Origin: JAMQPK01 sp035937795
Lineage (GTDB): Bacteria > Acidobacteriota > Vicinamibacteria > Vicinamibacterales > JAMQPK01
Direction of reading: 5' to 3'
Length of the DNA stretch: 64,000 bases
Assembly (NCBI GenBank): GCA_035937795.1
Contig: DASZHO010000069.1
Location: 1 to 64,000, forward strand
The notes beneath the pieces were generated by a model. The model saw only the letters and a list, made by a program, of their open reading frames with translations, was not told the origin of the DNA and ran no database searches. Positions 17,762 to 26,001 of the stretch are shown piece by piece. Position 1 is the first letter of the stretch. Every line of letters starts with the position of its first letter. A program made the position numbers and the translations under genes.

Positions 17762-18106
17762 ATGCACAACAACCCCGTCGCCCTGGTCACAGGGGCCAAC
17801 AAAGGAATCGGTCTTCAAATAGCGAAGGATCTCGCGGCGCACGGCTTCAGCGTGCTCGTCGGGTCGCGCAACGTCGAGCACGGGGAGACGGCCGCGAAGA
17901 GCATCGGAACGGATGCCCGTGCCCTCGAGTCGACGGGCATCAGGGTTAACGCGGCGTGCCCCGGCTTCACGGCAACGGACCTCAACAACTTCCAGGGCAC
18001 GCGCACCGTCCAGCAGGCCGCACGTGAGCCCGTCCGTCTCGCGCTTCTCGACGCGAACGGTCCGACGGGAACGTTCTCGAATGAGGACGGCCCGCTCCCG
18101 TGGTGA
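17762..18106 (+). pseudogene. Short-chain dehydrogenase with large in-frame internal deletion
   Basis: The open frame has 114 residues, while SDRs of this type have about 240. Residues 1-56 are the Rossmann start, with cofactor loop TGANKGIG and the beta2 region SRN. Residue 57 onward jumps to the C-terminal part (GIRVNAACPGFTATDLN, then GTFSNEDGPLPW). About 120-130 residues, including the catalytic Ser and YxxxK, are missing, with the junction near 17930 and the frame kept. The AGGAG-type ribosome site at about 17750 is intact. The product cannot be an active dehydrogenase. Confidence 0.75.
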
Positions 18107-18188
18107 TGTCGAAGATGTCGCGAACGTCGCCGAGTTCTTTAGCGATCCATCGGCTTTTGTGAGCGGCCAACATCTGTTGACTATCGGC
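18105..18188 (+). pseudogene. Tail of a second short-chain dehydrogenase
   Basis: Immediately after the truncated SDR, in another frame, about 28 residues read as an SDR C-terminus (DVANVAEFFSDPSAFVSGQH, then LLTIG). This is the usual stretch just before the end of Gly-Gly-terminated SDRs. No upstream part of this second gene is found, so it is a short fragment fused by deletion to its neighbour. Confidence 0.5.
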
Positions 18189-18280
18189 CGACCCTTCGTC
18201 TGGCGCCTTCGGCGGCGCACCGTCGTTGCCTGTGCGGTTTTGAACAGACTGCGAACCGGAGCGCGAGGCAGGCTCAGCAG

Positions 18281-19498
18281 GTGCGGCTTCGATCTGATCA
18301 GGTATCCCGCCCTCCCCGCTATCGTCGAAACTTCTTGGAGCCGCGCCTACCTCCCGGCCATCACGGCGCACGGTCGCTCGCCTTTGCGGCGGTTTTCGTC
18401 TGCTCGGCCGCCGTTCCAGCCCAGGCCCAGACAGATGCCGGAACCGCGCTGCAGGCGCTCATCCAGGGCGCCCAAGGCGACCCTCGCACGCAGCCGCTGC
18501 TCGCGCCGGCCATGGCGCGGCTCATCTCGACTGAGATCGGCACCTTCCCGGTCGCCGCTTCGTCCTCTGGGTTCACTTACACGTTCGATCCCCAGATCGG
18601 CCTTCCCGTCCGCGGTGTTTCAAGCTTTGGTCCTTCCTTTGTTGAGCGGCCGGAAACAGTCGGCCGCGGGAGGTGGGCGGCCGGCCTCAACTTCCAGCAC
18701 ACCAACTGGCAGGCGATCGACGGGTTGAATCTGAAAAACGGCGATCTGGGCAGCCTGGACTTTAACGCCCACAGCTTCATCGATCTCAGCACGACGACGG
18801 CCGTGCTCAGCGTAACCGCGGGTTTGATCGATCGCATCGACATCGGCTTGAGTCTTCCGATCGTGCACCAGTCTGTGTCGGGCCACATCGCCGCAGCCTC
18901 TGAATTCGGCGGAAACCGCTCGATCGCCGGGATATCGACCGGCATCGGCGACATGGGACTCCGCGCGAAAATGACTTTCGCGCGCTCCGACGACGCGGGC
19001 CTCGGCGGCCTGTTGGAAATTAAGCTGCCGACCGGCAATCAGGCTCATCTGCTCGGTTCCGGCAAGGCCTCGTTCCGAACCTTGCTCATCGCATCGGGCA
19101 GGTCGGGTGTAGTGACCTCGCATGTAAACCTCGGCTATACGTTTGCCGGCAGCGGCTTTCCGCCCAACACCGGGGGATTCCAGCTCTCGGCTGCCACCTC
19201 GGCGATTCAGCCGTCGAACGAGGTGGACTACGCGGGCGGCGCGGATGTCGCGGCCGGATCGAGGCTCACCGCGAGCGTCGATTTCATCGGCCGATCGCTC
19301 AGGAACGACGCCCAGGTCGTTGCCGGTATTCCATCGTTAACCTCACGCGCACGACTGCCTATACTCGTCGGTGTCGTTGGCGCGAAGTACAACGTCAGGG
19401 CGCAATGGCTAGTCATCGTGAACGTCCTGTTTCCTTTGGGAACCAACGGCCTGAAGCCGGGCGTGACACCGGTCGTCGGCCTGGAACGCGCGTTTTGA
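18281..19498 (+). CDS. Predicted outer-membrane beta-barrel protein, paralog 1
   Basis: The protein has 405 residues. The only in-frame start near the signal peptide is GTG 18281, which leaves about 30 residues ahead of the hydrophobic segment SLAFAAVFVCSAAVPAQA, so the true start is uncertain. The mature protein begins with a helical segment (ALQALIQGA to ARLISTEIGTFPVA), then alternates short beta strands to the end. It shares SGFTYTFDPQ, LPVR, SFGP and VERPET with the genes at 19498 and 27280, and ends GLERAF, a C-terminal Phe typical of outer-membrane barrels. The pattern is reminiscent of the phenol-degradation meta-pathway/transporter barrel families. The function is unknown. Confidence 0.72.
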   Translation: MRLRSDQVSRPPRYRRNFLEPRLPPGHHGARSLAFAAVFVCSAAVPAQAQTDAGTALQALIQGAQGDPRTQPLLAPAMARLISTEIGTFPVAASSSGFTYTFDPQIGLPVRGVSSFGPSFVERPETVGRGRWAAGLNFQHTNWQAIDGLNLKNGDLGSLDFNAHSFIDLSTTTAVLSVTAGLIDRIDIGLSLPIVHQSVSGHIAAASEFGGNRSIAGISTGIGDMGLRAKMTFARSDDAGLGGLLEIKLPTGNQAHLLGSGKASFRTLLIASGRSGVVTSHVNLGYTFAGSGFPPNTGGFQLSAATSAIQPSNEVDYAGGADVAAGSRLTASVDFIGRSLRNDAQVVAGIPSLTSRARLPILVGVVGAKYNVRAQWLVIVNVLFPLGTNGLKPGVTPVVGLERAF

Positions 19499-20658
19499 TG
19501 AGCGCGGCGCAACACCGTGTTTGGTTGGCCGTCCTGGTGATGGCAATGATTCTGGCCGGTGGACGGCCGGTGATGGCGCAGTCGGCGCCGCCTCTTGACG
19601 CGGGCACGGCGCTGCGCGACCTCATCGGCGAGGGCCAAGACCTGCAAAGTTTGCTCGCGCCCGTTGTCGTAAACTCAATCACGACCGAGATTGCCAGCTT
19701 CCCGACTGCGTCTTCCTCTGCCGGCTTCAGCTACACCTTCGACCCGCAGCTCGGAGTGCCGGTGTTGAGGACAAAAAGCTTCGGGCCCCTATTCGTTGAA
19801 CGTCCCGAGACAACCGGAAGAGGTCGCTTCGGGATAAGCCTCGATTTTCAGCGAACCCACTGGCGCGCGCTCGATGGTTTCAACCTGAAGCGCGGCGACC
19901 TGCAGAGCAACGAGGCGGCTACCGGCTTTTCCCAGACGTTCGTCGATTTGAACACGGCGATTGCGGTTATCGGCGCTACCGCCGGCGTGTCGGATCGCGT
20001 CGACCTCGGCGCGACTATTCCGATCGTGACGGCATCAGTCTCAGGGAGTTCCTCGACCTTCAGCGGCCATTTCCACTCCAGCCTCGCCGGCAGTTCGCGT
20101 GGCATTGGCGATGTGACGCTTCGATCGAAAGTTCGTGTCCTGGATGCTGGCGCTTTCGGCCTGGCGGCCCAGGTCGACGCACGGCTGCCCACCGGCGATG
20201 CTGCCAAGCTTCTGGGCGTAGGCAGGGCCGAGGTTCGGATCCTGCTCATCGCGGAGGAACGCAGCGACCGGGTGTCGCATCATCTCAACGCCGGCTATAC
20301 GTTTGGCGGCAAGGGCGAATTGCCCAGCGACGCGCGCCTGAGTTCGCAGACCTCGCTGGAGCCTTCCGACGAGATCAACCTGTCGGGCGGCATCGATTTC
20401 GCAGTGGGATCGAAAGTGACGGTGTCCGGCGATGTGATTGCGCGAGGCCTTCGAAACGCCATCAAGCTGACGTCTCCGCAGGGATATTATCTATCCCTCG
20501 AGCATCGAGACGTGCTGATGCTGCTCGTCGGGGTGGCCGGCGTGAAACTGAATGTCGGAGGTCCGTGGCTGCTGCGTGCCAACGTGCTGTTTCCGATGAC
20601 AAGCAACGGTCTCGAGCCCAGTATCACGCCCACGATCGGCCTCGAGCGCGCGTTCTGA
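19498..20658 (+). CDS. Predicted outer-membrane beta-barrel protein, paralog 2
   Basis: The start is ATG 19498, overlapping the stop of paralog 1 as TGATG, so the two are translationally coupled. The protein has 386 residues with a clear signal peptide (LAVLVMAMILAGGRPVMAQ). It aligns along its whole length with paralog 1 by eye: DAGTALRDLI, SITTEIASFP, FSYTFDPQLGVPV, SFGPLFVERPETTGRGR, a WRALDGFNLKRGDL block and a final GLERAF. It is probably an outer-membrane channel or structural barrel that works together with paralog 1 and the two genes that follow. Confidence 0.76.
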   Translation: MSAAQHRVWLAVLVMAMILAGGRPVMAQSAPPLDAGTALRDLIGEGQDLQSLLAPVVVNSITTEIASFPTASSSAGFSYTFDPQLGVPVLRTKSFGPLFVERPETTGRGRFGISLDFQRTHWRALDGFNLKRGDLQSNEAATGFSQTFVDLNTAIAVIGATAGVSDRVDLGATIPIVTASVSGSSSTFSGHFHSSLAGSSRGIGDVTLRSKVRVLDAGAFGLAAQVDARLPTGDAAKLLGVGRAEVRILLIAEERSDRVSHHLNAGYTFGGKGELPSDARLSSQTSLEPSDEINLSGGIDFAVGSKVTVSGDVIARGLRNAIKLTSPQGYYLSLEHRDVLMLLVGVAGVKLNVGGPWLLRANVLFPMTSNGLEPSITPTIGLERAF

Positions 20659-20699
20659 GCGCGTTGGTGTCGTAAAGGTTCGTCCACTCTGGAGCAGCC

Positions 20700-21530
20700 A
20701 TGAGTTCTGCGCCCAGCGCCTGGCTTCCAGCCTTTCTCGTCGTGATGCTGTGCGCGCACACTTCGTTCGCCCAGCAGCCGCCGATTGGCTTCGTGCTCAA
20801 ACTGGACGGCGTGTGGCTGGTCGACGGCCAGCCGCTGGGGATCGGGCAGCAGGTGCGGGCGGGCGCCACGCTTCGATTGTCGCCCGCTTCGCCGGTCGGC
20901 GCGGCCCGGTCGTTTCTGATCATACTTGCCAACAGCCAGCCCTTTCCCGCCCTCTGCCTCACCGAACAGGCCTGTCGCGCCGGAATCACGCTTCCAGCCT
21001 CGCTGAATGAACCGGGCTCCCTGTTGCCGCGAATCGCCGATGCGTTCAACCTGATCTTCAAGGAACCCAATCGTTATGTGTCGGCGCTCAGCCGCGGCGA
21101 GCCGGGCGGCCGCGCGCGCGTGCCTGACGGCGTCGTGAGGCTGCAGGCGGGCGGGCTGGATTTGGCTCCGCTGTTTCAGAACATCGGCTCCGGAACATTC
21201 GTGATGCGCCTCCGGAGCCTTCCGCACGCAAACGGATCGTCAGCAACTACCACCATCACCGTGAACGCCGCTCAGTCGAAATCGCCGGTGGCGGCTGCCG
21301 GCCTTCTTCCCGGGCTGTATGAGGTGAGCCTGATGACGGCGCCCGACGCCGACACGGCATCCGACACAGTATGGTTGCTACTGGACACTCCGCCGCACTA
21401 CGACATCTCGCGCGCCGCCTTCGATGAAACCACCAGAATGATCGCGTCATGGGGCGAGCTCGCCTCCAATCGCGACAAGCAACTGATGTTGCGCGCCTGT
21501 CTCGACCAAATCGCCAGCCAAATCCGGTAG
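20700..21530 (+). CDS. Secreted protein of unknown function in the CHASE2 operon
   Basis: The protein has 276 residues with a signal peptide (about 1-24, ending SFAQ). The start of the mature part (KLDGVWLVDGQPLGIGQQVR, then AGATL) resembles the short FecR-like beta domain often encoded beside CHASE2 genes. That resemblance is weak. The middle part looks beta-rich, and the end is a helical segment (FDETTRMIASWGELASNRDK). It lies 41 bases after barrel 2 and 6 bases before the CHASE2 gene, so it is almost certainly cotranscribed with them. It is predicted to be periplasmic, and no enzyme motif is visible. Confidence 0.68.
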   Translation: MSSAPSAWLPAFLVVMLCAHTSFAQQPPIGFVLKLDGVWLVDGQPLGIGQQVRAGATLRLSPASPVGAARSFLIILANSQPFPALCLTEQACRAGITLPASLNEPGSLLPRIADAFNLIFKEPNRYVSALSRGEPGGRARVPDGVVRLQAGGLDLAPLFQNIGSGTFVMRLRSLPHANGSSATTTITVNAAQSKSPVAAAGLLPGLYEVSLMTAPDADTASDTVWLLLDTPPHYDISRAAFDETTRMIASWGELASNRDKQLMLRACLDQIASQIR

Positions 21531-21536
21531 GCGCGA

Positions 21537-22703
21537 TTGAGTCGCTTCCTCAAGCAATTTCTGTGGGCGACGGCGACGATTCTCACCGTCAGTGTGCTCA
21601 CGCTCGTCCTCGAGCATTTCCATTTCCTTGATCGCTTCGAGACGACGGGGCTCGACGCGTTCAACCTGCTGCAGGCGCCGCGCGACCCGAGCGATCTGGT
21701 TGTCGTGGGCATTTACGATGAGGATTACACGAGGCTATTCAACGAAACGAGCCCGCTCGGCTGCGAGCGGCTGAAAGAGATTCTCGACGCGATCGCCGCC
21801 GGCAAGCCCCGTGTGATCGGCGTCGACCTCGACACGTCGCCACCCATGCGGTTCGACTGCCTCGTCACCGCAGCGGGCTGGCCTCCGATGGTGTGGGCCG
21901 CCGACGCCGAATGGGATCAAAACAAGAACGTGTTCTTCCACACGCCGGTTCTTGGCGGGCGAGTGTTGGAACGGCCGCGGGATTCGCACGGCATCGCGCT
22001 GTTTCCGCAAGATGGCGACGGCGTAGTTCGGCGCTATCTCCGCCGGTTTCCGACCGAGGCCGCCGGGCTGATCCCGTCATTCGCCTGGGCCGTGATCGAG
22101 GCGGGGTGTAAGGCGCAATGCGAGGTGTGCTGCCGGACCGCCAGCGGCACAAAAGGACAATCGAGCGAAGGCCTGCGGTTGAACTTTGCCGGCGACCGTT
22201 TCAACTTCACGCCGCTCTCGGTCCAGGACGTGCTAAAGGCGGTTGAAGCGGACAAAAAGGCAGGAGGACAAACAGCCTGGGGCACCGACGGCCTGCTGAC
22301 GCACAAGATCGTGCTGCTGGGCGGCAACTACCGCGCGGCCCGCGACACACAGATTACGCCAATCGGGCGGCTGAACGGCGTGCAGATTCACGCGCAAGCC
22401 ATCGAAAGCGAACTGCACGGTGGAGGGATCGGATCGCTCGAGATCTGGCAGGAATTGGCGCTCGACGTGGTGATTGGCTATGCGTTGTTCCTCGTGAACT
22501 ACTGGCTGCGATCGCGTCTGGCGGCCGCGCTGGCCGTAAGCCTGCTGCTGATTCCGCTACTTTGCCTGGGCGCCAGCTACGCGGTGTTTTCAGCGTTCGC
22601 CTTCTGGTTGAACTTCATCCCCGTTGTCGCCTCGGTGCTGATCCACGTGTTCTACGAGCAAGCGCGCGAATACCAGAAACTCGCCGCCGCACACCACGCC
22701 TAG
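21537..22703 (+). CDS. CHASE2-domain membrane sensor without output domain
   Basis: The protein has 388 residues. The start appears to be TTG 21537, 6 bases after the preceding stop. One N-terminal membrane helix (FLWATATILTVSVLTLVL) is followed by a large extracytoplasmic CHASE2 domain. It has DLVVVGIYDEDY, PRVIGVDLD, GIALFPQDGDGVVRRYLRRF, the late KIVLLGG and LNGVQIHAQAIES. About three closing helices end in a short cytoplasmic tail. CHASE2 domains usually feed a kinase, cyclase or CHAT/caspase domain, but none is fused here. The nearby separate caspase genes are obvious candidates for the missing output. Confidence 0.82.
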   Translation: MSRFLKQFLWATATILTVSVLTLVLEHFHFLDRFETTGLDAFNLLQAPRDPSDLVVVGIYDEDYTRLFNETSPLGCERLKEILDAIAAGKPRVIGVDLDTSPPMRFDCLVTAAGWPPMVWAADAEWDQNKNVFFHTPVLGGRVLERPRDSHGIALFPQDGDGVVRRYLRRFPTEAAGLIPSFAWAVIEAGCKAQCEVCCRTASGTKGQSSEGLRLNFAGDRFNFTPLSVQDVLKAVEADKKAGGQTAWGTDGLLTHKIVLLGGNYRAARDTQITPIGRLNGVQIHAQAIESELHGGGIGSLEIWQELALDVVIGYALFLVNYWLRSRLAAALAVSLLLIPLLCLGASYAVFSAFAFWLNFIPVVASVLIHVFYEQAREYQKLAAAHHA

Positions 22704-22726
22704 ACGACCGCCTAGACCTAGACGGA

Positions 22727-23962
22727 CTAGCGGCTTGTCCCACCCGGCCGGCCGCCGCGCCCACCCTGCGCGGGCGCCGTCGTCGAACCTCCCGCGCCGC
22801 TCGCCCCTCCCGTCCGTCCCCTGCCGGCCGGCGCGGGCGTCGTGCTCGCGCCGTCGTCCGGCGCGGCTGGAGCAGAACCGGGGGTGCCTGCCTGGCCGGA
22901 GCGCGAGGCGCTTGTCGCCTGAAACGGCTTCACGTTCACATCGATCGTCGCGTACGTGATCTCGGGAAGCGTCGTGAGCGCTGCCATCTGCACCTGATTG
23001 GTCGGCGTGTTCTTCGGCACCAATAAACCCTGGCTGAGATCGAACGGCGACAGCCGGTCGGCCGACAAGGTCTGCGCGTGTGCCACGGGCACCAGCATGT
23101 AAGTGCCGCTCCGCAGTGGCAGGCCGCGCGACGCCACCGTGCCGGTCATGGCCGACGACGTGGCGAACACCGGAACAGGATTGCTCTTGAATAAGTACTC
23201 CGGACTGGAATGAAGGGCGCCGTAGAACGCGTTGAACGACTGCAGTGCAGCCGTGCTGATGCCAGGCAAGCCCAGCACGGGCGCAAATCGATCCACTTCT
23301 TTAGTAATCACGCCGATCAGCTGGCACAAAAACGACGCCTTCTGTTGTGCATACAGGTTGACCGCGCACAGGCCATGGCCGCCGGGCAGCACGATGTTCT
23401 GCATTTTCTGCCAGCTCGCGCCTGGATCGAAGGCGAGGTTCTGCAGCGGCGGGAGCTTCTTCGTTCTATCCGCATGCAGCGCCGCCAGCGCGGTCCAGGC
23501 CATCGTGTCGATGAAATCGAGGATCGGCGTCTCCTGCACGAAGTCGAGCCGCAGCTGCGCATTTTCGACGCGCTCGAACAGCGCGCGATCCTCATTGCCC
23601 GGTCTGAATGCGACCACGTTCACGCTGAGGCTGACGTCGCCCGACGGAAGGAGATCGGTTGACGGCAGATCCATCGCGGGCTGAATTCCGTGAGGCCCGT
23701 AGTGAAAGAAGAAGGCCTCGCGTTCGAGGCCGTCGGCCCGGCCGCGCGCCAGCGCAGGTCCCGCCTGCGCTGCCGGCGCAGCCCGGGAACCCAGGAAGTC
23801 GTTCCAGAACGTGAACGCATCCGGGTCGGGCTCCAGCAACTGTGCGGCGACACCCGGCTGCTGCAACAACCGGCCGGCCTGCTGCGCAAAGGGCGCCAGG
23901 CCTGGAAACAGGCCGGCGGCTAGCAGCTCTTTCATGAAATCGCGGCGCGGAGGATGAATCAT
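22727..23962 (-). CDS. Tat-exported protein of unknown function, caspase operon
   Basis: The protein has 411 residues. The N-terminus PPRRDFMKELLAAG fits the twin-arginine motif (RRxFxK), so export in folded form is likely. The body contains blocks such as FWNDFLGSRA, SGDVSLSVNVVAFRPG, KEVDRFAPVLGLP and TYMLVPVAHAQTL, and no domain I can name. The last 60 residues are a Gly/Ala/Pro/Arg low-complexity tail. It is the third gene of the minus-strand caspase operon (7 bases after the 675-residue caspase gene), and its stop converges on the CHASE2 gene 23 bases away. Function unknown; it may be a substrate or cofactor-bearing partner. Confidence 0.65.
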   Translation of the reverse strand: MIHPPRRDFMKELLAAGLFPGLAPFAQQAGRLLQQPGVAAQLLEPDPDAFTFWNDFLGSRAAPAAQAGPALARGRADGLEREAFFFHYGPHGIQPAMDLPSTDLLPSGDVSLSVNVVAFRPGNEDRALFERVENAQLRLDFVQETPILDFIDTMAWTALAALHADRTKKLPPLQNLAFDPGASWQKMQNIVLPGGHGLCAVNLYAQQKASFLCQLIGVITKEVDRFAPVLGLPGISTAALQSFNAFYGALHSSPEYLFKSNPVPVFATSSAMTGTVASRGLPLRSGTYMLVPVAHAQTLSADRLSPFDLSQGLLVPKNTPTNQVQMAALTTLPEITYATIDVNVKPFQATSASRSGQAGTPGSAPAAPDDGASTTPAPAGRGRTGGASGAGGSTTAPAQGGRGGRPGGTSR

Positions 23963-23969
23963 CTGCTCC

Positions 23970-25997
23970 TCAGTGTGCTGTCGCCGGCACGCTTTCGATT
24001 GTTAAACGTTCGATGGACCATTCCAGCTGGGTCGGCGGCGGCGGGCCGCTTCGCGTGCCGGCGCCCACCTGCGCAAGCAGCCGCGCAAGCGGATCGGCGC
24101 CGGCGGGTTGCAGCGCGCGCGTCAGCGCGGCCGCACCCTCCAGCACCCCCGGATCGGGAAGCGGCGTCCGGGTGGTCAGCATCACAAACGTATCGATGCC
24201 AAACGGTGCCTGAATCGTGAAGCCCACCGAGCCCAGTGTCATCGGTCCCTTCGGCGCGTTGCCGTCAGCGGTTCGCGGCGGAAGAAAGTTCTTACCGCCT
24301 CCACCCGCGGCCGCCGACGGGTATAGCAACGTACTTCCGCCGGCGCTGTCGAGCGCAAACACATACACGTATCGGCGCGTGAACAGCGGCTGGGCGTGAT
24401 CACCTTCGGGCGCCATCACGAGGGCGTACTGCTCGCCCTCGCGCGTCGGACCCTCGCTCCACAACTGACCGCTCGCGCTATTCATCAGCGCGAGGTGGAA
24501 TGGAAACGTGCCGTTGTCTGCGGGCGACTCGAGCTGCAGCCATGAGCGGACGATGCCCAGCCGGAGCGCAAGGTGCTCGAGTTGCCGCGCGGCCGGGGCT
24601 GGCGAGGCAGGATTTAGACCCACCCAGTCCGTGCGAATCGGCATCGGTACGGCTCGTCTCGGGTCACCAGGCAACGGCCGCTCCCACGCATATTCCTCGA
24701 TCGTTCCGCGCCGGCGACTCACCAGCATGTAGTCTGCGCCGGCCGGAGATGGCAGTACTTCGATGGCATCGTTCGCCGAGCCTGCCCCAAGCTGCAGGTC
24801 GAGCTTCAGTCCGCCGAGCCACACCCGAAGCGTCGGGCCGTGCGGTGCCGCCCACCGCGTGACTTCGAGCAACATACCAGGCTGCAGCGCCGTCGCGTGG
24901 CCGCTCGTGGCGACGGCACGGCTCAGGGAGACCCCGTCTTCCTGAACCACGCGAAGCGTGGTCCCCACCGATCGGTCCACCGGCCGCAGCTCGGTGTTCT
25001 GGCGAATGCCGGCGGCCAAGCCGCCCTGCAAGTAGACCGTCCCGTCTGCATCAACCGATTGCACGGCAATCACGCTTCCACGCCGCTGGTCTGCGGCCGC
25101 CGCTCCAAACAGCGCCGCCTGGCGGCGCGCCGGCGACGCGCCCAGGTCGGGCTGCTGATCTCCGTTCACCGATTGCATCAACCCGCGCACGGACAGAAAC
25201 ACCCGCTCCACCGACGCGTTGGCGGGAAGCGTTCGCAGCGTCTTCAAGAGCGCCCATGTGAACACGCCGTGCGGCACGTGGTCATCGTCGATCGTTTCAA
25301 AGGCATTCTGGTGACTCTGGGTCGCCGTCAGCACGAGGGCGCCGCGCGACTCGAGCGCGGGAGGCGCGGCAGGGTCGGCCACGTCTCTCATGTCGGGAGC
25401 CACGCCGCGCACGCGGATCGCCCTCAGCGCTCCACGGCTGATCCCTCCGCTGTGGCAGCTGTCGAACGCCACCGTCAGCTGCACATCCTTGTCGAGGATG
25501 TCGTTGAAGTGCTGCCCCAGCTGCTTGTCGCGCAGGTCGGGGTGACCTGTGGTGGCGTCGATCGGCACAATCGTCTCGTCCAGCTTGTCGAGCTCGCTGC
25601 TTTTCGAGTTGCGCACCTGCGAGCCGTGGCCGGCGTAGAAGAAAAAGCTCACGTCGCCCGGCGCCGCCGCGTCGAGCAACCACCGGCGAATCTCGCCGAC
25701 GATACGGTCGCTCGTCGCAGCGTCGTTCTCGAGCACGTGAATATCAGCATCCTTGAAGCCAAACCGGCTCACGAGCACCTGCCGCACAGCTTCGACGTCG
25801 TTGACCGAGCCTTCGAGATCGGTCCACGCGTCTCGTGGGCGTCCGGTGCTGCGACTGACGTCTGAGGATGAGGCAGGCAGAGTGTATTTGTCGATGCCGA
25901 CCAGGACGGCCCGGCGCGTCTGCCCCGCGGCGGCCGCGGCTGCCGCCAGGATTGTCAATACAAGCGACGCGATGCGCAGTCGCTTCGATGCCGGCAC
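23970..25997 (-). CDS. Secreted caspase-family protease with C-terminal DUF4384-like region
   Basis: The protein has 675 residues. A signal peptide (about 1-26) precedes a C14 caspase-like domain of about 260 residues. It contains RRAVLVGIDKY, a catalytic His124 in YAGHGSQ and a catalytic Cys181 in DSCHSGG. A middle beta-rich region follows. The last third resembles DUF4384 (YVYVFALDSAGGSTLLYP, then IQAPFGIDTFVMLTT). Orthocaspases cleave after Arg or Lys, but specificity cannot be read here. It is 4 bases downstream of another caspase gene and 7 bases upstream of the Tat protein gene. The signal peptide places it outside the cytoplasm, which is unusual for caspase-like enzymes. Confidence 0.85.
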   Translation of the reverse strand: MPASKRLRIASLVLTILAAAAAAAGQTRRAVLVGIDKYTLPASSSDVSRSTGRPRDAWTDLEGSVNDVEAVRQVLVSRFGFKDADIHVLENDAATSDRIVGEIRRWLLDAAAPGDVSFFFYAGHGSQVRNSKSSELDKLDETIVPIDATTGHPDLRDKQLGQHFNDILDKDVQLTVAFDSCHSGGISRGALRAIRVRGVAPDMRDVADPAAPPALESRGALVLTATQSHQNAFETIDDDHVPHGVFTWALLKTLRTLPANASVERVFLSVRGLMQSVNGDQQPDLGASPARRQAALFGAAAADQRRGSVIAVQSVDADGTVYLQGGLAAGIRQNTELRPVDRSVGTTLRVVQEDGVSLSRAVATSGHATALQPGMLLEVTRWAAPHGPTLRVWLGGLKLDLQLGAGSANDAIEVLPSPAGADYMLVSRRRGTIEEYAWERPLPGDPRRAVPMPIRTDWVGLNPASPAPAARQLEHLALRLGIVRSWLQLESPADNGTFPFHLALMNSASGQLWSEGPTREGEQYALVMAPEGDHAQPLFTRRYVYVFALDSAGGSTLLYPSAAAGGGGKNFLPPRTADGNAPKGPMTLGSVGFTIQAPFGIDTFVMLTTRTPLPDPGVLEGAAALTRALQPAGADPLARLLAQVGAGTRSGPPPPTQLEWSIERLTIESVPATAH

Positions 25998-26001
25998 AGG
26001 A

